A stretch of DNA of 64,000 nt from Nissolia schottii (GCA_003254905.1 QANU01094673.1:432558-496557), one strand, 5' to 3'; shown: positions 33,081 through 46,400, numbered from the stretch's first letter. Numbers and translations are program-made. Notes: generated by a model not told the origin, from the letters alone.

Positions 33081-36000
33081 ATGCCTCCCAAGCTTACCAG
33101 AAAAACCTACCATGTCGCAACATCCATGGAAACCCACAGATCGGTATCCGTAGGGACCCATGCTCCATCTTCCCAACTACCTCCACCTATTCCCAAGCCA
33201 GTGGCAACCCCACCTCTCCCTGAACAAATACCACCCCCACCCCTTAGTCCACCACAAAACCCCGCTACTGATAGTGACTTGCCCCCTCCCTTGAACCTTG
33301 CCGATGTGGTCAGGACCCAAGCGAAGAAGATTGAACGATTAGAAGTAGCCCTACTAACACTAGCCCAGGTAGAAGAAGAGAGGAAGAAAGAAAAAGAAAT
33401 TCGAGCCACAGCTGATAAGGCCAAGAAAGATGCTGAGCAGAAGTGAAACAGATCATACGAGATGCTCATGAGAGGGAGCGCCACATCGATAGTATTAACC
33501 GCAATGATGGCCAAAGCCAATTGCTAACGAAAGAAGACGCACAAGAATCAGCATACAGGGGGTCCGCAAAAGGTTCATACCCATACTGCTGAAAAGGCAC
33601 GTGGAGCAGGGAGAAAGGCGAAAGGAAATGACAACCACCCTTTCGTCGATGAGATACTCAACACGATGCCGTCACATGGATTCCGTCTTCCAACAAATAT
33701 GGAACCATAGATGGAACTACAAACCTTCAGCATCACCTAGATGCTTTTGGTCACAAGATGATCTTGGATGGAGCTTCTGACGCCATCCAATGTAAGTCCT
33801 TCCCAGTAACTCTGAGGAAAGGAGAGTTGGTTTGGTTCAATGCACTCCCACCAAAGTGTATCCAGTGTTTTGATAATTTAGCCGAGCGTTTCCTGGCTAA
33901 TTTCACCACAAGGAGAACAAAGCCCAAGACGACAATAAGCCTCTTAGGCGTGATACAGAGAGGAGACGAATCCCTTTGTCAATACCTGGATCGCTTCTAC
34001 GAAGATTGCTCTCAGGTCAAAGACCTACAACCACAGACAATGTTGATGGGCCTAACCAATGGGCTAAAAAAGGGAGCCCATTCGCAAAGAATCTGTCCAA
34101 GAGACCTCCACGGAGAGTGATAGAGATCCAGGAGCGAGCTGAAGAATACCTGTACTAAGAAGAAGGCATGCAATCGATAAAAAGTGAGCCCATCCGCTAC
34201 AGTACCCTGATCGTGTCCCTCACCAGCTATATAGAGAGACACAACACAAAGATAGGTTCCAGAAACCAAAACCAATTCGCTTGCAGAAAGGGATAGGCAC
34301 CACTTTGTTTTACGCCCACCATGACTCCTATGGGCACAACACAAAAGACTGTGTAGATCTAAAGGAGGAGGTAGAAACATGGGTCCGTGGAGGAAGGCTG
34401 GAGAGATACGTCATACAAGAGAGGAAATGAAAAATGGAGACTAGAGATGTCGACCGACGAACTTATCCCAGGGACAATCGTAGGAGAGAAGATTATCCTG
34501 ATGACCGACGGGACAGAAAAATGGAGATCACCAGGGTGATCAATACCATAGCAGCGGATTTGCAGGAGGAGGATCTACCAGGTCAGCTAGGGAAAGACAC
34601 CTACAAGAGGTGTTACAGCTAGAAAAGGAAGTAGGAAACAAATTCTGCGGAGCACGACGAAACCTACCTGATATCACATTCACCAAAGAAGATTTTGCCC
34701 ATACCACCCAAACGCACGACGACCCAGTGGTGATTTCAGCAACCCTGGTGGACAATGAAGTTAGAGAGGTGTTGCTGGACCAAGGAAGTTTAGCAAATAT
34801 CATTTTTAGGAGCTGCTTCAACCCCGTTGGGCCTGCGAAACTCAGACCTCGAGCACTACCCAAAAGACCTGGTGAGTTTTTCTGGGGAAACAGTCACCCC
34901 AGATGAGCATGTTTCCCTTTACTTAACACTGGGACCATGAGAATATAGAAGGTAAAGTTCTTGGTGGTGGACAAACCGTTAGCATACAACATCATCTTGG
35001 GGTAGCTCACGTTGAACGTGATCAACGCAGTCATATCCACGTTGCCCTTACGATGAAATTCTTAACCGTAGAGAATGAGGTAGCTATTGTACGCGGAGAC
35101 CAGGTGACCGCCAGGAGATGCTATAACACCAGTCTCCAAATATAGGGTCTACATAACAGTCAACAAACCTATTCGCGAAATAGCAACAATCCTCAGTTGT
35201 CACACTTAATGATGACCGAAATCTTAACTGAAAATCCTCCTCAGCGGGAGAGGCCAGATCCTGAGGGAGAATTGCAGCCTGTTCAGATAGGTCTTAACCC
35301 TGAACAGGTCACCTTCATCAACAAAGCCCTTCCCTAGGAAACAAAGGACCAACTCGTCGCCACTCTCCACCAGAACACGGACTTATTCTCATGGACCACA
35401 TGCGACATGTCCGGGATCAATCCCACACTCATGGCACACCAGCTAGAAATCATACCTACCACTAAGCCAAAGAAACAGAAAAGGAGGAAAATGCGCGCGT
35501 AAAAGGCTCTAGAGGTACAAAAGCAGGTACAGGCGCTAAAAGAAGCAGACTTCATAGAAGAAATCATCTACCCCAACGTGGTAATGGTTCCCAAACCCGG
35601 ATGAAAATGGAGGATGTGTGTAGACTACACGAATCTTAACAAGGCATGTCCCAAAGACCCATATCCCCTACCCATATCCCCGACTTAGCCTCCCGATACA
35701 AATTTCTGATGTTTTTGGACGTCTACGTGGGGAGCAACTAGATCCCTATGCACCCTACCGACGGGGAAAAGACCGCATTCATAACACCCATAGGCAATTA
35801 CTTTTACAAGGTAATGCCATTTCGGTTAAAAAATGCAGGAGCCACCTACCAACTGAGGATAGACAAGATTTTTGCTAACTTGACCGAGAACCTGATTGAA
35901 GTCTACGTGGATGACATGATAGTAAAGTCGTCCGCGGAAAATAAAATAACATCCGAATTGGATACATTCTTCCTCACCTTGCACTTTCATAACCTCAGGC

Positions 36001-36131
36001 TGAACCCTGCCAAGTGTGCCTTCGCGGTAAAAGCTGGAAAGTTCCTCGGATTCATGATAACACAACTGAGAATCGAGGTGAACTCGACGAAGTGCGAAGC
36101 CATCTTAAATATGAGACCTCCAACCACAAAT
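33081..36131 (+). pseudogene. Gypsy gag-pol, broken
   Basis: Gag opens at 33081 (MPPKLTRK) with a Pro-rich part and a Lys/Glu-rich coiled-coil-like end. The retrotransposon gag core (VWFNALPPKCIQCF, ESLCQYLDRF) lies at 33758-34120 in another frame. Protease is recognisable at 34730-34820, with LLDQGSLANIIF in place of the usual D-G-G-S type motif. RT spans about 35500-36131 with the YVDDMIVKS box at 35905-35931. Several stops and at least three frameshifts interrupt it, and RNase H and integrase are gone. Confidence 0.8.
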
Positions 36132-36249
36132 AAAGTGCCAAATTATTCCTTGAAAATGTTAATGTAGTCCCTGGAATTTTTTTAAAAAAACATTTGCCAA
36201 TAGACGAACTAACGAAGGTAACATTTTGAAATTTCAGGAACTAGGTTAA
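36128..36249 (+). repeat. Internal fragment of the foldback element joined to gypsy RT
   Basis: This segment aligns with 15911-16034 (AATAAAGTG..CAA.TTATTCCTTGAAAATG..). Neither terminus of the foldback element is present, so this is a deletion or repair joint rather than an insertion. Confidence 0.8.
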
Positions 36250-36280
36250 GATTTAACTTTAGGATTGGTAATGGTATTTT

Positions 36281-36473
36281 CAACGCTCTTCTCACCATCA
36301 GAAGGGGTTGAAAGGATCAAAGAAAGAGAGAGGAAAAGAAATCGCTAATTTCATCCAATCACGATATGGATCCGGGTATGTGTTTCTATCCTTAACCTCG
36401 TTTATAGTGTGATAATCATAAATTTCAAGATTGTTGTTTCCATGAATCGGTTAATGGAAAATCACAATTTACA
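36281..36473 (+). repeat. Truncated 5' LTR of the rearranged copia
   Basis: It matches 42481-42672 from AACGCTCTTCTCACCATC to CACAATTTACA. Roughly the first 250 bp of the LTR, including any promoter, are missing. Confidence 0.85.
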
Positions 36474-36475
36474 TG

Positions 36476-36486
36476 TGGTATCAGAG
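36476..36486 (+). promoter_or_regulatory. Primer binding site of the rearranged copia
   Basis: TGGTATCAGAG, two bases after the LTR end; the standard copia initiator-tRNA-Met type site. Confidence 0.8.
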
Positions 36487-37912
36487 AGCTTTGGTCATGG
36501 AATTTATGATCATCCTAAAATTATATTATTAGTTTGTTTATTGTAATTTTTCCCAAAATTCTTTTGAACCCTGAATCCCTAAATTTGGGAATATAATATT
36601 TTCTTTCTTAATGCTTCATATGCAGATTATGTGGTTCATAATGCCTTTTCCTATGCCTATTCGCTGCTTCTTCCTTGTGCCCCCGCGGAACACCACTGCT
36701 CTCTCCAACCCAATCGCGGCTGCGGGGCAAGGGGCACTTGGCGGCGACGGAGGCGGCGTATGACCGCTGCTAACGCCAACGCTGCACCGCGAATGGTCCT
36801 CGATTTTCTCGCGACTGCACATGACGGGGCTTGCAGAGTTGATGGACCTGCTGTGCCTTGTGCGGTTTGGCGGCGGTGTGAGAAGTGGGGGACGCGGAGA
36901 GAGAGGATGGCGGCGCCGTTTCAGAGTTCAACCACTGCGCCGCCTTGCTGCACCTGGTTGCTTCTGCGGATTGTTGGTCTCGCGGTTGCTGCCATGATTG
37001 CTGCAGCGGAAGGAGCGGCATGCGTGGTCGGCGGCGGTTGTTGCTGTTCCGCGAGCGTGGCAGGTGGCTTCTGGCGTGACGCTGGTTTTCGTGCTGGTGG
37101 CGCCGCTGCTCAACCACCGAACGGTTGCCGTCGCGATTGGGCAGGAAGGCAATCTGCAACTGCAGATATTTTTGTCAAAACACATTTTTGGTTGTTTTGA
37201 ATATGGGCCTTACTGCTTATGAATCTTGTGTTTTTTTAAAAAATATTTGGTCCAATCCGTTTCTTTTTTTTTGGACGGGCCATTATGTTTTCTGGTTCTG
37301 AAATTTTTTTTTGCACGGGCCTTGTTATAATTTTTTGGCAAAATGTGGAAATAATTTTTGGGATGGGCCAATTTGTTTCAATGGGCTAATAAAGGATCAT
37401 GGCCATTTTGTTTTGATGTTAAATAGGTTAAATCAAATATTTTTTTTGCCTATGTTATTTTGTTGTTTTGCTGAATGGGCTCGTTTTGTTCTGTGTAATG
37501 CAAAGAGAAATTAGGATGGGCTAATACAATTTTTTGGGCTAGAAATTAATATTTTAGCCAGTACGAAAATAAACTGTAAGAAGTTAATATTTAGAAATTT
37601 TAAAATTTGCGATTGTTCGCAATTAAATAAAGGAATCATTAATTATTATGCTAGGAGGTTGCCCAAAGGTTAACCATTGCTTATAATTAATGATATTATG
37701 GCGACATATTGACATACTTATTGAACGGGTTTGTATATCCAAAGATAACATGCATGTTGGCTTGAGTGTGGTTGATATATTATATTTTGAAATTATGAAT
37801 TTAAGTATCACCCAAAGGTGAACTTAGATACATAACTGAAAGTTATTGTTTGGATTTATTAAAGTTACTCAAAGCATTAATGTGTGAGTTTGTATAAAAT
37901 TTTGCAGCTTCT
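36487..37912 (+). other. Unusually long copia leader with GC-rich block and GGGCC/T motifs
   Basis: About 1.4 kb lies between PBS and gag. 36660-37165 is strongly GC-rich and gives long ORFs on both strands (189 and 129 codons), with Ala/Arg/Gly-rich, domain-free translations. 37203-37540 then contains eight GGGC(C/T) motifs in AT-rich DNA. The leader ends with TTTTGCAG (about 37901-37908), a good splice acceptor, just before the gag ATG. The block may be captured DNA or a spliced leader intron. Confidence 0.5.
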
Positions 37913-40900
37913 GTGAACGTGTATGGTGCAGTCAATGGTATTGTCAAGTTCAATGGGTTGAATTATGATGAGTGGTCTGAACAAATCCGTTTCCATTTGG
38001 GCTTTATGGATTTGGACCTTGCATTAATAATGAATAAACCCGCAGCCATTACTGTGACTAGTTCAGAAGAAGATAAAAACCTCTATCATGCTTGGGACAA
38101 GTCTAACCGGCTGAGTGTGAGCTTGATGAGAATAACATTGGCAGATAATGTTAAATCATCTATGCCTAAGATAGAAGATGCCAAGGCATTCATCACAAAG
38201 ATTAAGGAATACTCTCAATCGGACATTACTAAAAAGTCCATTGTGAACAACTTGATGAATGAGTTGACGACCAAGAAATTTGACTGGTCAAAACCCATTC
38301 ATGATCATGTGACTGGAATGGCAAATTTATCAGCAAAATTTAAATCAATGGGCATGGATGTGAGTGAGTCCTTTTTAGTGCAGTTCATAATGAACTCACT
38401 TCCTCCTGAGTTCGGCCAGTTCCAGGTGAATTACAACACCATTAAGGAAAAATGGAATCTTCAGAAAATTAAGGCCATGCTGGTTCAGGAGGAAGGGAAG
38501 TTAAAGAAGATGAAGGATCACTCCCTCCATCTCACATTTCATGATGGAGCTGATAGCAACAAGTCTAAGGCAGGTAGTAAGGGCAAGAAGGATAAAGCTT
38601 CACTGAAGGTTCGTGAAGGCGGAATCCATAAGGAGAAGAAGTGTTTCTTCTGCAAAAAGACTGAGCATTTCAAGAAAAGATTGCTTAAAAAGAAAGAAAT
38701 GGTTCGAAAAGAAAGGTAAATACTACATTTCTGTAGGTTTCGAATCAAATCTTGTTGAAGTGCCTAATAATACTTGGTGGTTAGATTCTGGTGCAATTAC
38801 TCATGTGTCGCATGTTATGCAGGGATTTCTTTCAATCCAGCCCATAAAAGGAACTGAAAAGTTCTTATATATGGGAAACAGCATGAAGGCATGGATAGAA
38901 GGAATTGGGACTTACAGATTGATCTTGGACAGTGGCTCCAACCTAGATCTAGAAAAGTGTCTCTATGTTCCCGTATGTGCTAGGAAGTTAGTTTCTGTTG
39001 CAAAGTTGGACAAATTAGGATTTAACTTTAGGATTGGTAATGGTATTTTCAGTTTGTACAAACATGAGTATTATTACGGTTCTGGTACTGTAGTATGCTT
39101 TATACCGTTTCAATCTTGATGTTAATTTTATTGAATCCATGTTTCATGTTGAGCACAATACTAGTAGTAAGTATGTTGTACGTAATGAGAATTCTGCTTT
39201 CTTATGGCATCAAAGGTTAGGTCACATTTCCAAAGAAAGGATGTTGAGGTTAGTGAAAAGTGAAATCTTACCTCAATTGGATTTTGATAAATTGGGATAT
39301 ATGTGTGGATTGTATTAAAGGTAAGCAAACCAAGGATATATCAAAAGGTTAAGCCACAAGAAGCAGTCAACTACTTGAGTTGATACACATTGACATATCT
39401 GGTCCCTTTGACACTCTATCTTGGGGTGGTGAAAAGTATTTCGTCACTTTTATTGCCTCAAGTTATTGTTATTTGTATCTACTGCATGAAAAGTCTCAAT
39501 CAGTGGACGTCCTTGAGACGTTCATTAATGAGGTGGAAAGGCAGTTGGATAGAAAAGTAAATGTTATGAGATCTAATAGATGTGGTGAATATTATGGGAA
39601 GTTCAATGAAAGAGGACACTGTCCTGATCCATTTGCAAAGTTCCTCGAAAGTCGAGGCATATATGCACAATACACAATGCCCGGTACACCACAACAAAAT
39701 GGTGTAGCTGAAAGGCGGAATCTTACTCTTATGGAAATGGTTCGGAGCATGATAAATCATAGTAATGTACCTCCATCATTGTGGATATATGCATTAAGAT
39801 CCACTGCGTATCTGCTTAAGAGGGTTCCTAGTAAGGCAGTTCCTAAGACTACTTATGAACTGTGGACAGGAAGGAAACCCAGTTTGAGGCACCTTCATGT
39901 TTGGGGTTGCCCGGCAGAAGTAAGGGTATATAATCCACACGAAAGGAAGCTTGATGTAAGAACCGTTACTGGTTATTTTATCAGCTATCTTGAAAAGTCA
40001 AAGGGGTACATATTTTATTACCCTAACCACAGTACTAGAATAGTTGAGTTTGGTAATGGTAGGTTCCTTGAAAATGGTCAGTTTAGTGAGAGTGAGGAAT
40101 CACGAAAGGTGTATATTCAAGAGAACTGTGTAGAAATTCCTACACCTAGTGTTTCTCCTCAGATTGTTCTACCTTTTGTTGTATCACAATCACACAACAT
40201 TCCAGGGCAACAAATCAATGTTCCAAACCCACAAGATGAACATATGGATAATGAACCAACCAACGATGTGCAAGTCAACAAGTAATACCTTTGAGAAAGT
40301 CTGAAAGGCAGAAAAGACCAGCTATTTCAGATGACTACATGGTTTATTCACTTGAGCATGAATGTGACTTAAGCATCGATAAAGATCCAGTCTCATTCAG
40401 GCACACCATGGAATGTGGCAATTCTGAAAAGTGGCTCAATGCTATGAAAAAAGAGTTGAAATCAATGGATGACAATAAGGTTTGGGATCTAGTTGAGTTG
40501 CCGGAAGGTTTAAAGCGAGTTGGTTGTAAATGGGTCTTTAAGACCAAACTAGACTCGAAAGGCAACATTGAAAGATATAAGGCTAGACTTGTTGTAACAA
40601 CCCAAGTTTTCCCTCCACCAAAAATTCAGCTTAATAAATAATTTGGAACATGTTAATAAAGAAAAGATGAGNACTCAAAAGAACGACATTGACTACCATG
40701 AAACCTTCTCTCCAGTTTCAAAGAATGACTCTTTGAGAATTGTTATGGCCTTGGTGGCTCATTATGACCTAGAGCTTCACCAAATGGATGTAAAGACCGC
40801 CTTTCTTAATGGTGACTTGGAAGAAGAGGTTTATATCGACCAACCCGAAGGGTTCTTGACCACAGGAAAAGAAAACTTGGTGTGTAAGTCAAAGAAGTCA

Positions 40901-41878
40901 ATATATGGACTAAAATAAGCTTCCCGACAGTGGTATCTTAAGTTCAATGATACTATTTTGTCATACAGTTTTGTAGAGAACACTGTTGATCGGTGTATTT
41001 ACATGAAGGTCAGTGGGAGCAAGTTTATTATATTAGTTATGTATGTTGATGATGTTTTTCTTGCTGCGAATGATGTTGGCTTGTTACATGATGTAAAGAA
41101 ATTTCTCTCTAACAAGTTTGAAATGAAAGATATGGGTGAGGCGTCCTATGTGATAGGAATAGAAATATTCCGTGAAAGATCACAAGGAGTATTGGGGTTG
41201 TCTAAGAATGGTTATATCAATAAAGTGTTAGGAAAATTTAGAATGGAATGTTGCTCTTCAGGAATAGTTCCAATCCAAAAGTGAGATAAGTTTAGCCAAA
41301 TGCAAATTCCCAACAATGAATTGGAACGTAAGGAAATAGAGTGTATCCCTTATGATTTTGTGGTTGGGAGCTCGATGTATGCTCAAACATGCACTCAACC
41401 AGATATAAGTTTTGTTGTTAGAATGTTGAGTCGGTATCAAAGTAATCCCATAATAGACCACTGGAAAGCTGCAAAAAAGGTCCTTAGGTACTTGCAAGGC
41501 ATCAATGATTACATGCTCACTTACAGAAAATCAAATAGCCTTGAAGTAGTTGGCTACTCAGATTCAGACTATGCAAGGTGTGTAGAGTCTAGGAAATCCA
41601 CATTTATTGTCGACAGCATAGCTAGGCCGCTAAGAATTTATTGTGACAATTCCGTAGCTGTCTTCTTCTCGAAGAATGACAGGTATTCCAAGGGTGCAAA
41701 ACACATGGATTTAAAGTACTTGTCAGTTAAGGAGGAAGTACAGAAACAGAAAGTGTCAATTGAGCATATTGGTACAAGACCAGTGATAGCGGATCCGCTA
41801 ACCAAAGGGTTGCCGCCCAAAACATTTTCTAGTCATGTTAAAAGTATGAGCATTATTGATAAGTCCTTGTTAGCTTGA
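37913..41878 (+). pseudogene. Copia gag-pol, broken
   Basis: Gag (37913-38719) has FNGLNYDEWSEQIRF and a CFFCKKTEHFKKR knuckle whose last Cys is replaced by Arg. A frameshift follows. Protease has WWLDSGAITHVSH near 38780, and its frame ends at 39119. The pre-integrase zinc region (39200-39330) is frameshifted. Integrase core spans 39380-40285 (HIDISGPFD, GTPQQNGVAERRN). RT begins at 40440, is interrupted at 40590-40672 by foreign sequence and an N, then resumes with QMDVKTAFLNGDLEEEV, a stop at 40916-40918 and the YVDD box near 41044. A stop follows at 41282. RNase H is internally shortened (CVESRKSTFIV joins directly to IARPLRIYCDN). At least six lesions are present. Confidence 0.88.
40590..40672. 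mobile_element. Left edge of an unassembled insertion in copia RT
   Basis: The RT frame stops making sense after RYKARLV. About 80 bp beginning TGTAACAACCCAAG (an LTR-like start) run up to the N at 40672. Recognisable RT resumes three bases later. A nested LTR element has probably been collapsed into the N. Confidence 0.6.
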
Positions 41879-42230
41879 TATGTATACATATGTGTGGATC
41901 TTGCTCGTATTGTTATGACACTTATAAATTCAGTTAAAGTTATTTTTCTGCTTTATTTATTTGTTATTCACATCATATTATGTACATGTATTGTTCTGTG
42001 AAATAACATGTCATGGACATTAAATTCAAAGGTCATAATATGCCTTATTAAAGTTCTTTGGGTTGAATTGTTTGTGATACATGGAAGGAAACATGTTGTT
42101 TTAATTGACATTGACTGCCATGATTCAACCAGTTCAATTCAATGAAAGTTGATGACTTGAGTTCTCCAATATAAAGTGCGCGCTTATAGTTATTGGATCT
42201 TCAAGTCGTCACATGGACCAAGTAGGAGAT

Positions 42231-42672
42231 TATAAGGTTATTTTGTAATCTCATGCATGATAATATGGTCCATGTAACTAATAGTAGAACTAACTCTAAT
42301 AAAATGGGATTAAGAGGATGGCAATTAATCATATAAAAGATTATAGAGTTAGTGGGGAGTATTTTGGTAAAACCAACCTTCCCCTCTCCCTTATAAATAA
42401 GATGGCATTACTCAAAGAAAACAAGGGTTCAAGAATTCCAAAGAATTTAGAAATCATTAGGGTTTGAGGTCTACCATAGAAAACGCTCTTCTCACCATCA
42501 AAAGGGGTTGAAAGGATCAAAGGTAGAGAAGGAAAAAGAAATTGTTAATTCCATCCAATCACGATATGGATCTGGGTATGTGTTTCTATTATTAACCTCG
42601 TTTACTTTGTGATAATCATAAATTTCAAGATCGTTGTTTCCATGAATCGTTAATGGAAAATCACAATTTACA
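42231..42672 (+). repeat. 3' LTR of the rearranged copia
   Basis: It follows the purine tract AAGTAGGAGAT. It starts TATAAGG (TG lost) and ends ATTTACA, 442 bp. Its last 192 bp match the truncated 5' LTR. Confidence 0.75.
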
Positions 42673-43339
42673 TCTTTAGCCCAACTACACACTCTTTCAA
42701 GAAAGGATGCTTTATTCTTATGTAAAACCATATAAACATATTTTAATAGTAACTGCGCTCCAATTAGCTTCGTCAGAGTTGAATGGGCTCATTATAAAAT
42801 AGAGCATTCATAGCGTTAGTTTTTCATTTTAACAAAACATGAATTAGAGATTGAAGGGAAAAAAGATTCCAAACCACTTAAACCAGCATAACATTAAATT
42901 TAATTTTATGTAAAACATTGAATAGTCAAACAATATTAATGTGAACACTACAGTGAAAGGATATCCTCGTATGTATGCATTTTTCTTTTTATTGAAATTT
43001 AAAAAAATATTTCTTATAAAATAGTACCAATTGAACTTTAAAATATTGTTATAGAAATTCTTTTATACCATCATATAATTATGAATTGTCATATCAATAA
43101 GAGTTTAATTTTTATACACTATCAATTTAAAAAAGCTTCATATATGTGGTTATCTAATTATATGCTAGCTAAAACTTTTTAGTAATATGACAACACAAAA
43201 ATGAATGATAAGGAAAAATTCTTTTACAGTAAGAATACACATAAAGTAAACTCTATTAACAAATTATTTAATTCTTATAAATAATAACTATTAAAATGTG
43301 CAAAATTCAAGTGTTTGACATTAAACTTTTTGATGTGTG

Positions 43340-43440
43340 ACTAGTCTCTCTCTCCTCCGAATGTCCCTTTCCCTAATATGTAGCTTAGCCGGCTTTTCCG
43401 CGGTTAGGCTTTTCTCTGACCCTCACTTGCTCTATATGTA
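43340..43440 (+). promoter_or_regulatory. Gene B core promoter with altered TATA box
   Basis: A short CT tract (about 43345-43356) is followed by TATATGTA at 43433-43440, where gene A has TATATATA. The tract and spacing otherwise match gene A. The ATG is 33 bp downstream. Confidence 0.5.
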
Positions 43441-43472
43441 CCATTTTGTAAAGCACAACAGCCAAAAGAGAA

Positions 43473-46400
43473 ATGGAGAGAGATTATGAGAGTCTGAAAT
43501 TTGGGTTTGAATTACAGGAAGGAAGTGAGGAATGGAAAGAGATGAGCAAGAAGGTGAGGGAAGCATGCGAGAGCCATGGATTCTTCCTCTTAGCGTGTGA
43601 CAGCATCCCCGAGGGTCTACGTGAGGACATGATTGTTGGGTTGAAGGCTTTGTTTGCTTTGCCTCAAGAAACGAAGGAGAAGCACACAAGCCCAAAGCCT
43701 TATAGGAGCTACGCCGGGGAGTGCCCTGTGATTCCACTAAGACAAAGATTTGGTATTGATGATGCTCATCTATGGGATTCTGCCCACGCTTTCACTAACC
43801 TCATGTGGCCTCAAGGGAACCCATCTTTCTGGTGTGTATTAATTTCCTCCCTTATGTTATTAATTTAATCTTAAAAAAGTTTGATACCGTTATATAATTA
43901 TATAATTAAAAAAAATTATTCACTCTTACACCTACTATTTTAAAAAAGAAATAAACATAGTAATATATGATTAGACATTATTCTAATAAAAAATATTTTT
44001 ATACCGTCATTATCAACATGTAAAAAGAGTTGGCTCTCACGCCTACTATCTCAAAACAAAAATCATTCTTAAATCATTTTTGCTACATGATAGCATATAA
44101 TTGGATAAGAGTATAAAGTTTTACACTTTCATCTGATCATGTGTTTATATGTTAGAGTGATTGACTCTTATACTTACGTCTTGCAAAAGAAATAATTTTT
44201 AGTTACCTAATAACACATAATTTATTTTTATTGTTATTATTAATTATTATTATTATAATTCTTTTAATTTTATCTTTATGAAGTAACCTTAATTCGCCGC
44301 ATGATTGTTAAGATTCATTTTAGTCTTATTCATATTTTATCAAGTTAAAGACTACTAATTACTCTGGTAGATTATGTTGGGAGGCATGGATAGTGTAAAG
44401 TAAAAGCTGATTAATTAAATCACGTAGACTTGTGTCTGTTCCCCAAAATGGGGCTTTCGGTCTTCAAAATTTGGTGCAGCAGTGATAACAATATTGAATT
44501 CTCTTTTAATAATACTTATATTTGTCTCTCGCACCAAACGTCAACGTCATTATAATGTACAAAATATATATATATATGGGTGCATGGTACACATTTTAAT
44601 TTATGAATTCCGATTCTTATCCCAGCTTTATTTATTTATATATATAGTACAGAGAGCGACTGGGCGTGATATATTTATGCTAAAACCATAAGGCATGAAT
44701 ATAGCAATTACCTGTTTGGTTAACTAAGGTCTAAGGATAGAGAGCATATTTTGTTGAAAGGTTAACGTTAGGCCTCAATTATATGTTCTTTAATAAGAAG
44801 ATGGTTACTCAACCTTATAAGTGTTTTGGTTTCTGTTAGTTAAACCATCACTTTTGAATATTTTATCCAAAAAAAAAAAAACACTTTTGAATATAAATAT
44901 CAGTGAATTTCTTACTATCAATGATTATCATATTTAGGATGTATTTATAAGTTAAGAGAAAAATGAAAGAAAAAGAAATGGTTAGGAGAGCTTAATTATA
45001 TTTAAGAGTTTTTAGTTTAAGGAGAGAAAATATTTGGAGGATTTTGTAAAACCCTTGAGACTCTCTCATTTTGAATCCCCCCATTTAGAGGATTTTAAAG
45101 GGTTTATAATATAATATAACATAAAACTACAACTTGACATTTCTTAAATATAATTTAAAATGGTTTTTTTTTTAAAATAATTTTCAAAGAATTTTATTTT
45201 CAAATTTCTTTTAAAAAATTATATATAAAAACATTCTCTAAAAAAAATTAAATATGACTGTCGAGAATAAAAGTGTAAAAAATATATCACAAATAATTCA
45301 TTTCTCTTCGTCTTCTCTATTTTACACTTCCAAATAAGGAGAACAGATCGAAAACCTCCAAACTCATTCTTTTCATCCCTTTCCTTATCCTTTCCTTTTC
45401 TCTCCTCCCCTCCTCTCTTAACTCCTAATCACACCCTTAGCTGATACTTTTTTGGTTTTGGCCAAGAAATTAATTAGAAATCGGAATTTAACATGGACTC
45501 CCAACTTATAAGATGTAGGAACAATTACTATTAAGTTGTAGGTTCAACAATTTTTTTAGTTGAAACTTACTCTTTATAGATTGAATATTGAATAAAGAAA
45601 AATGATATTTGTATCCTTGAAATAAACACTTAATATCTATAAAGGAAAAAAGGGAGAACAAACAGAAAGCTAAGTGTTCAGCTTTCTACCCATTTAAGAT
45701 TAAAAAAACATAATATGTAAATACATTTTTTTGATTCACACTTTACATGATGTAACACCCATACTTTCAGTCTACGCGATCGTCATAACACTGATTATAG
45801 GGTTGTTATCTTCATTGGTTGGGTTACTATTAGCCCCTACTTTTCACTTTGCAAATATTGATTACGCGAAAATATGGACCGTTTTGAAAATCGTTCTTTT
45901 ACTGTGTCAGTTTTAAACTATGAGTCGTGCGTGAGCAAGGAAGCGTGTATATACAAATGCTAACGTATATGGCAGTTAAGGTGATAATATGCCGGGAAGA
46001 GTATAAGTATACATATAAGTACAACTAAGGTCCAACATGGAACTACACACCATTTACTAATAAGTAGTTACACAAAAAGCTATCAAAAGTCATAGATCAT
46101 TACACAAAATATCTATCGTTCTAACGCAAACATCATCACTTTGCTCCGGTCCTGAAACTGTCCTTCCGCAGCCGTCCGTCAACTACTATGCATCTCGCTC
46201 ATTGTTCCATTCGCTTTGCACACCTGGACCTATAAGGAGTGGGGGTGAGAACTCTTCGTCCTCAGTAGGAGTCCCTAGTGTTACCTATCATTTTGTTACT
46301 TCGTTATCTTCCAGGCCACTCTGGAGATCTCTAGGTGTTCATGCATACTAAGTTTCTACTGGTTATTATCTTGGTTTAGGTCCTGAATTGCTTTATCTAC

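Larger units (their letters stand above)
28887..36131 (+). mobile_element. Ty3/gypsy element, truncated, with nested insertion
   Basis: It consists of the 5' LTR (28887-29267 plus 33004-33010), the nested LTR at 29268-33003, gag from about 33081, protease near 34730-34810 and RT to 36131. There RT is cut off at MRPPTTNK and replaced by a foldback-element fragment. The 3' LTR is absent. TTGAC (28882-28886) is the likely left target site. Confidence 0.8.
36250..42672 (+). mobile_element. Ty1/copia retrotransposon, rearranged and inactive
   Basis: It consists of a truncated 5' LTR (36281-36473), a PBS, a long leader with a GC-rich block, gag, protease, integrase, RT and RNase H with lesions, and a 3' LTR (42231-42672). 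The first 33 bp (36250-36282) are not LTR but a copy of an internal protease-region sequence (39019-39051). The 3' LTR abuts the start of the gene B homology at 42672. No target duplication can be tested because the left flank is rearranged. Confidence 0.85.

Noticed and set aside
36631..37200. 189-codon + strand ORF and 129-codon minus-strand ORF
   Set aside because: Both are open because the block is GC-rich; translations are Ala/Arg/Gly/Cys-rich without a recognisable domain. The block itself is reported as a finding.
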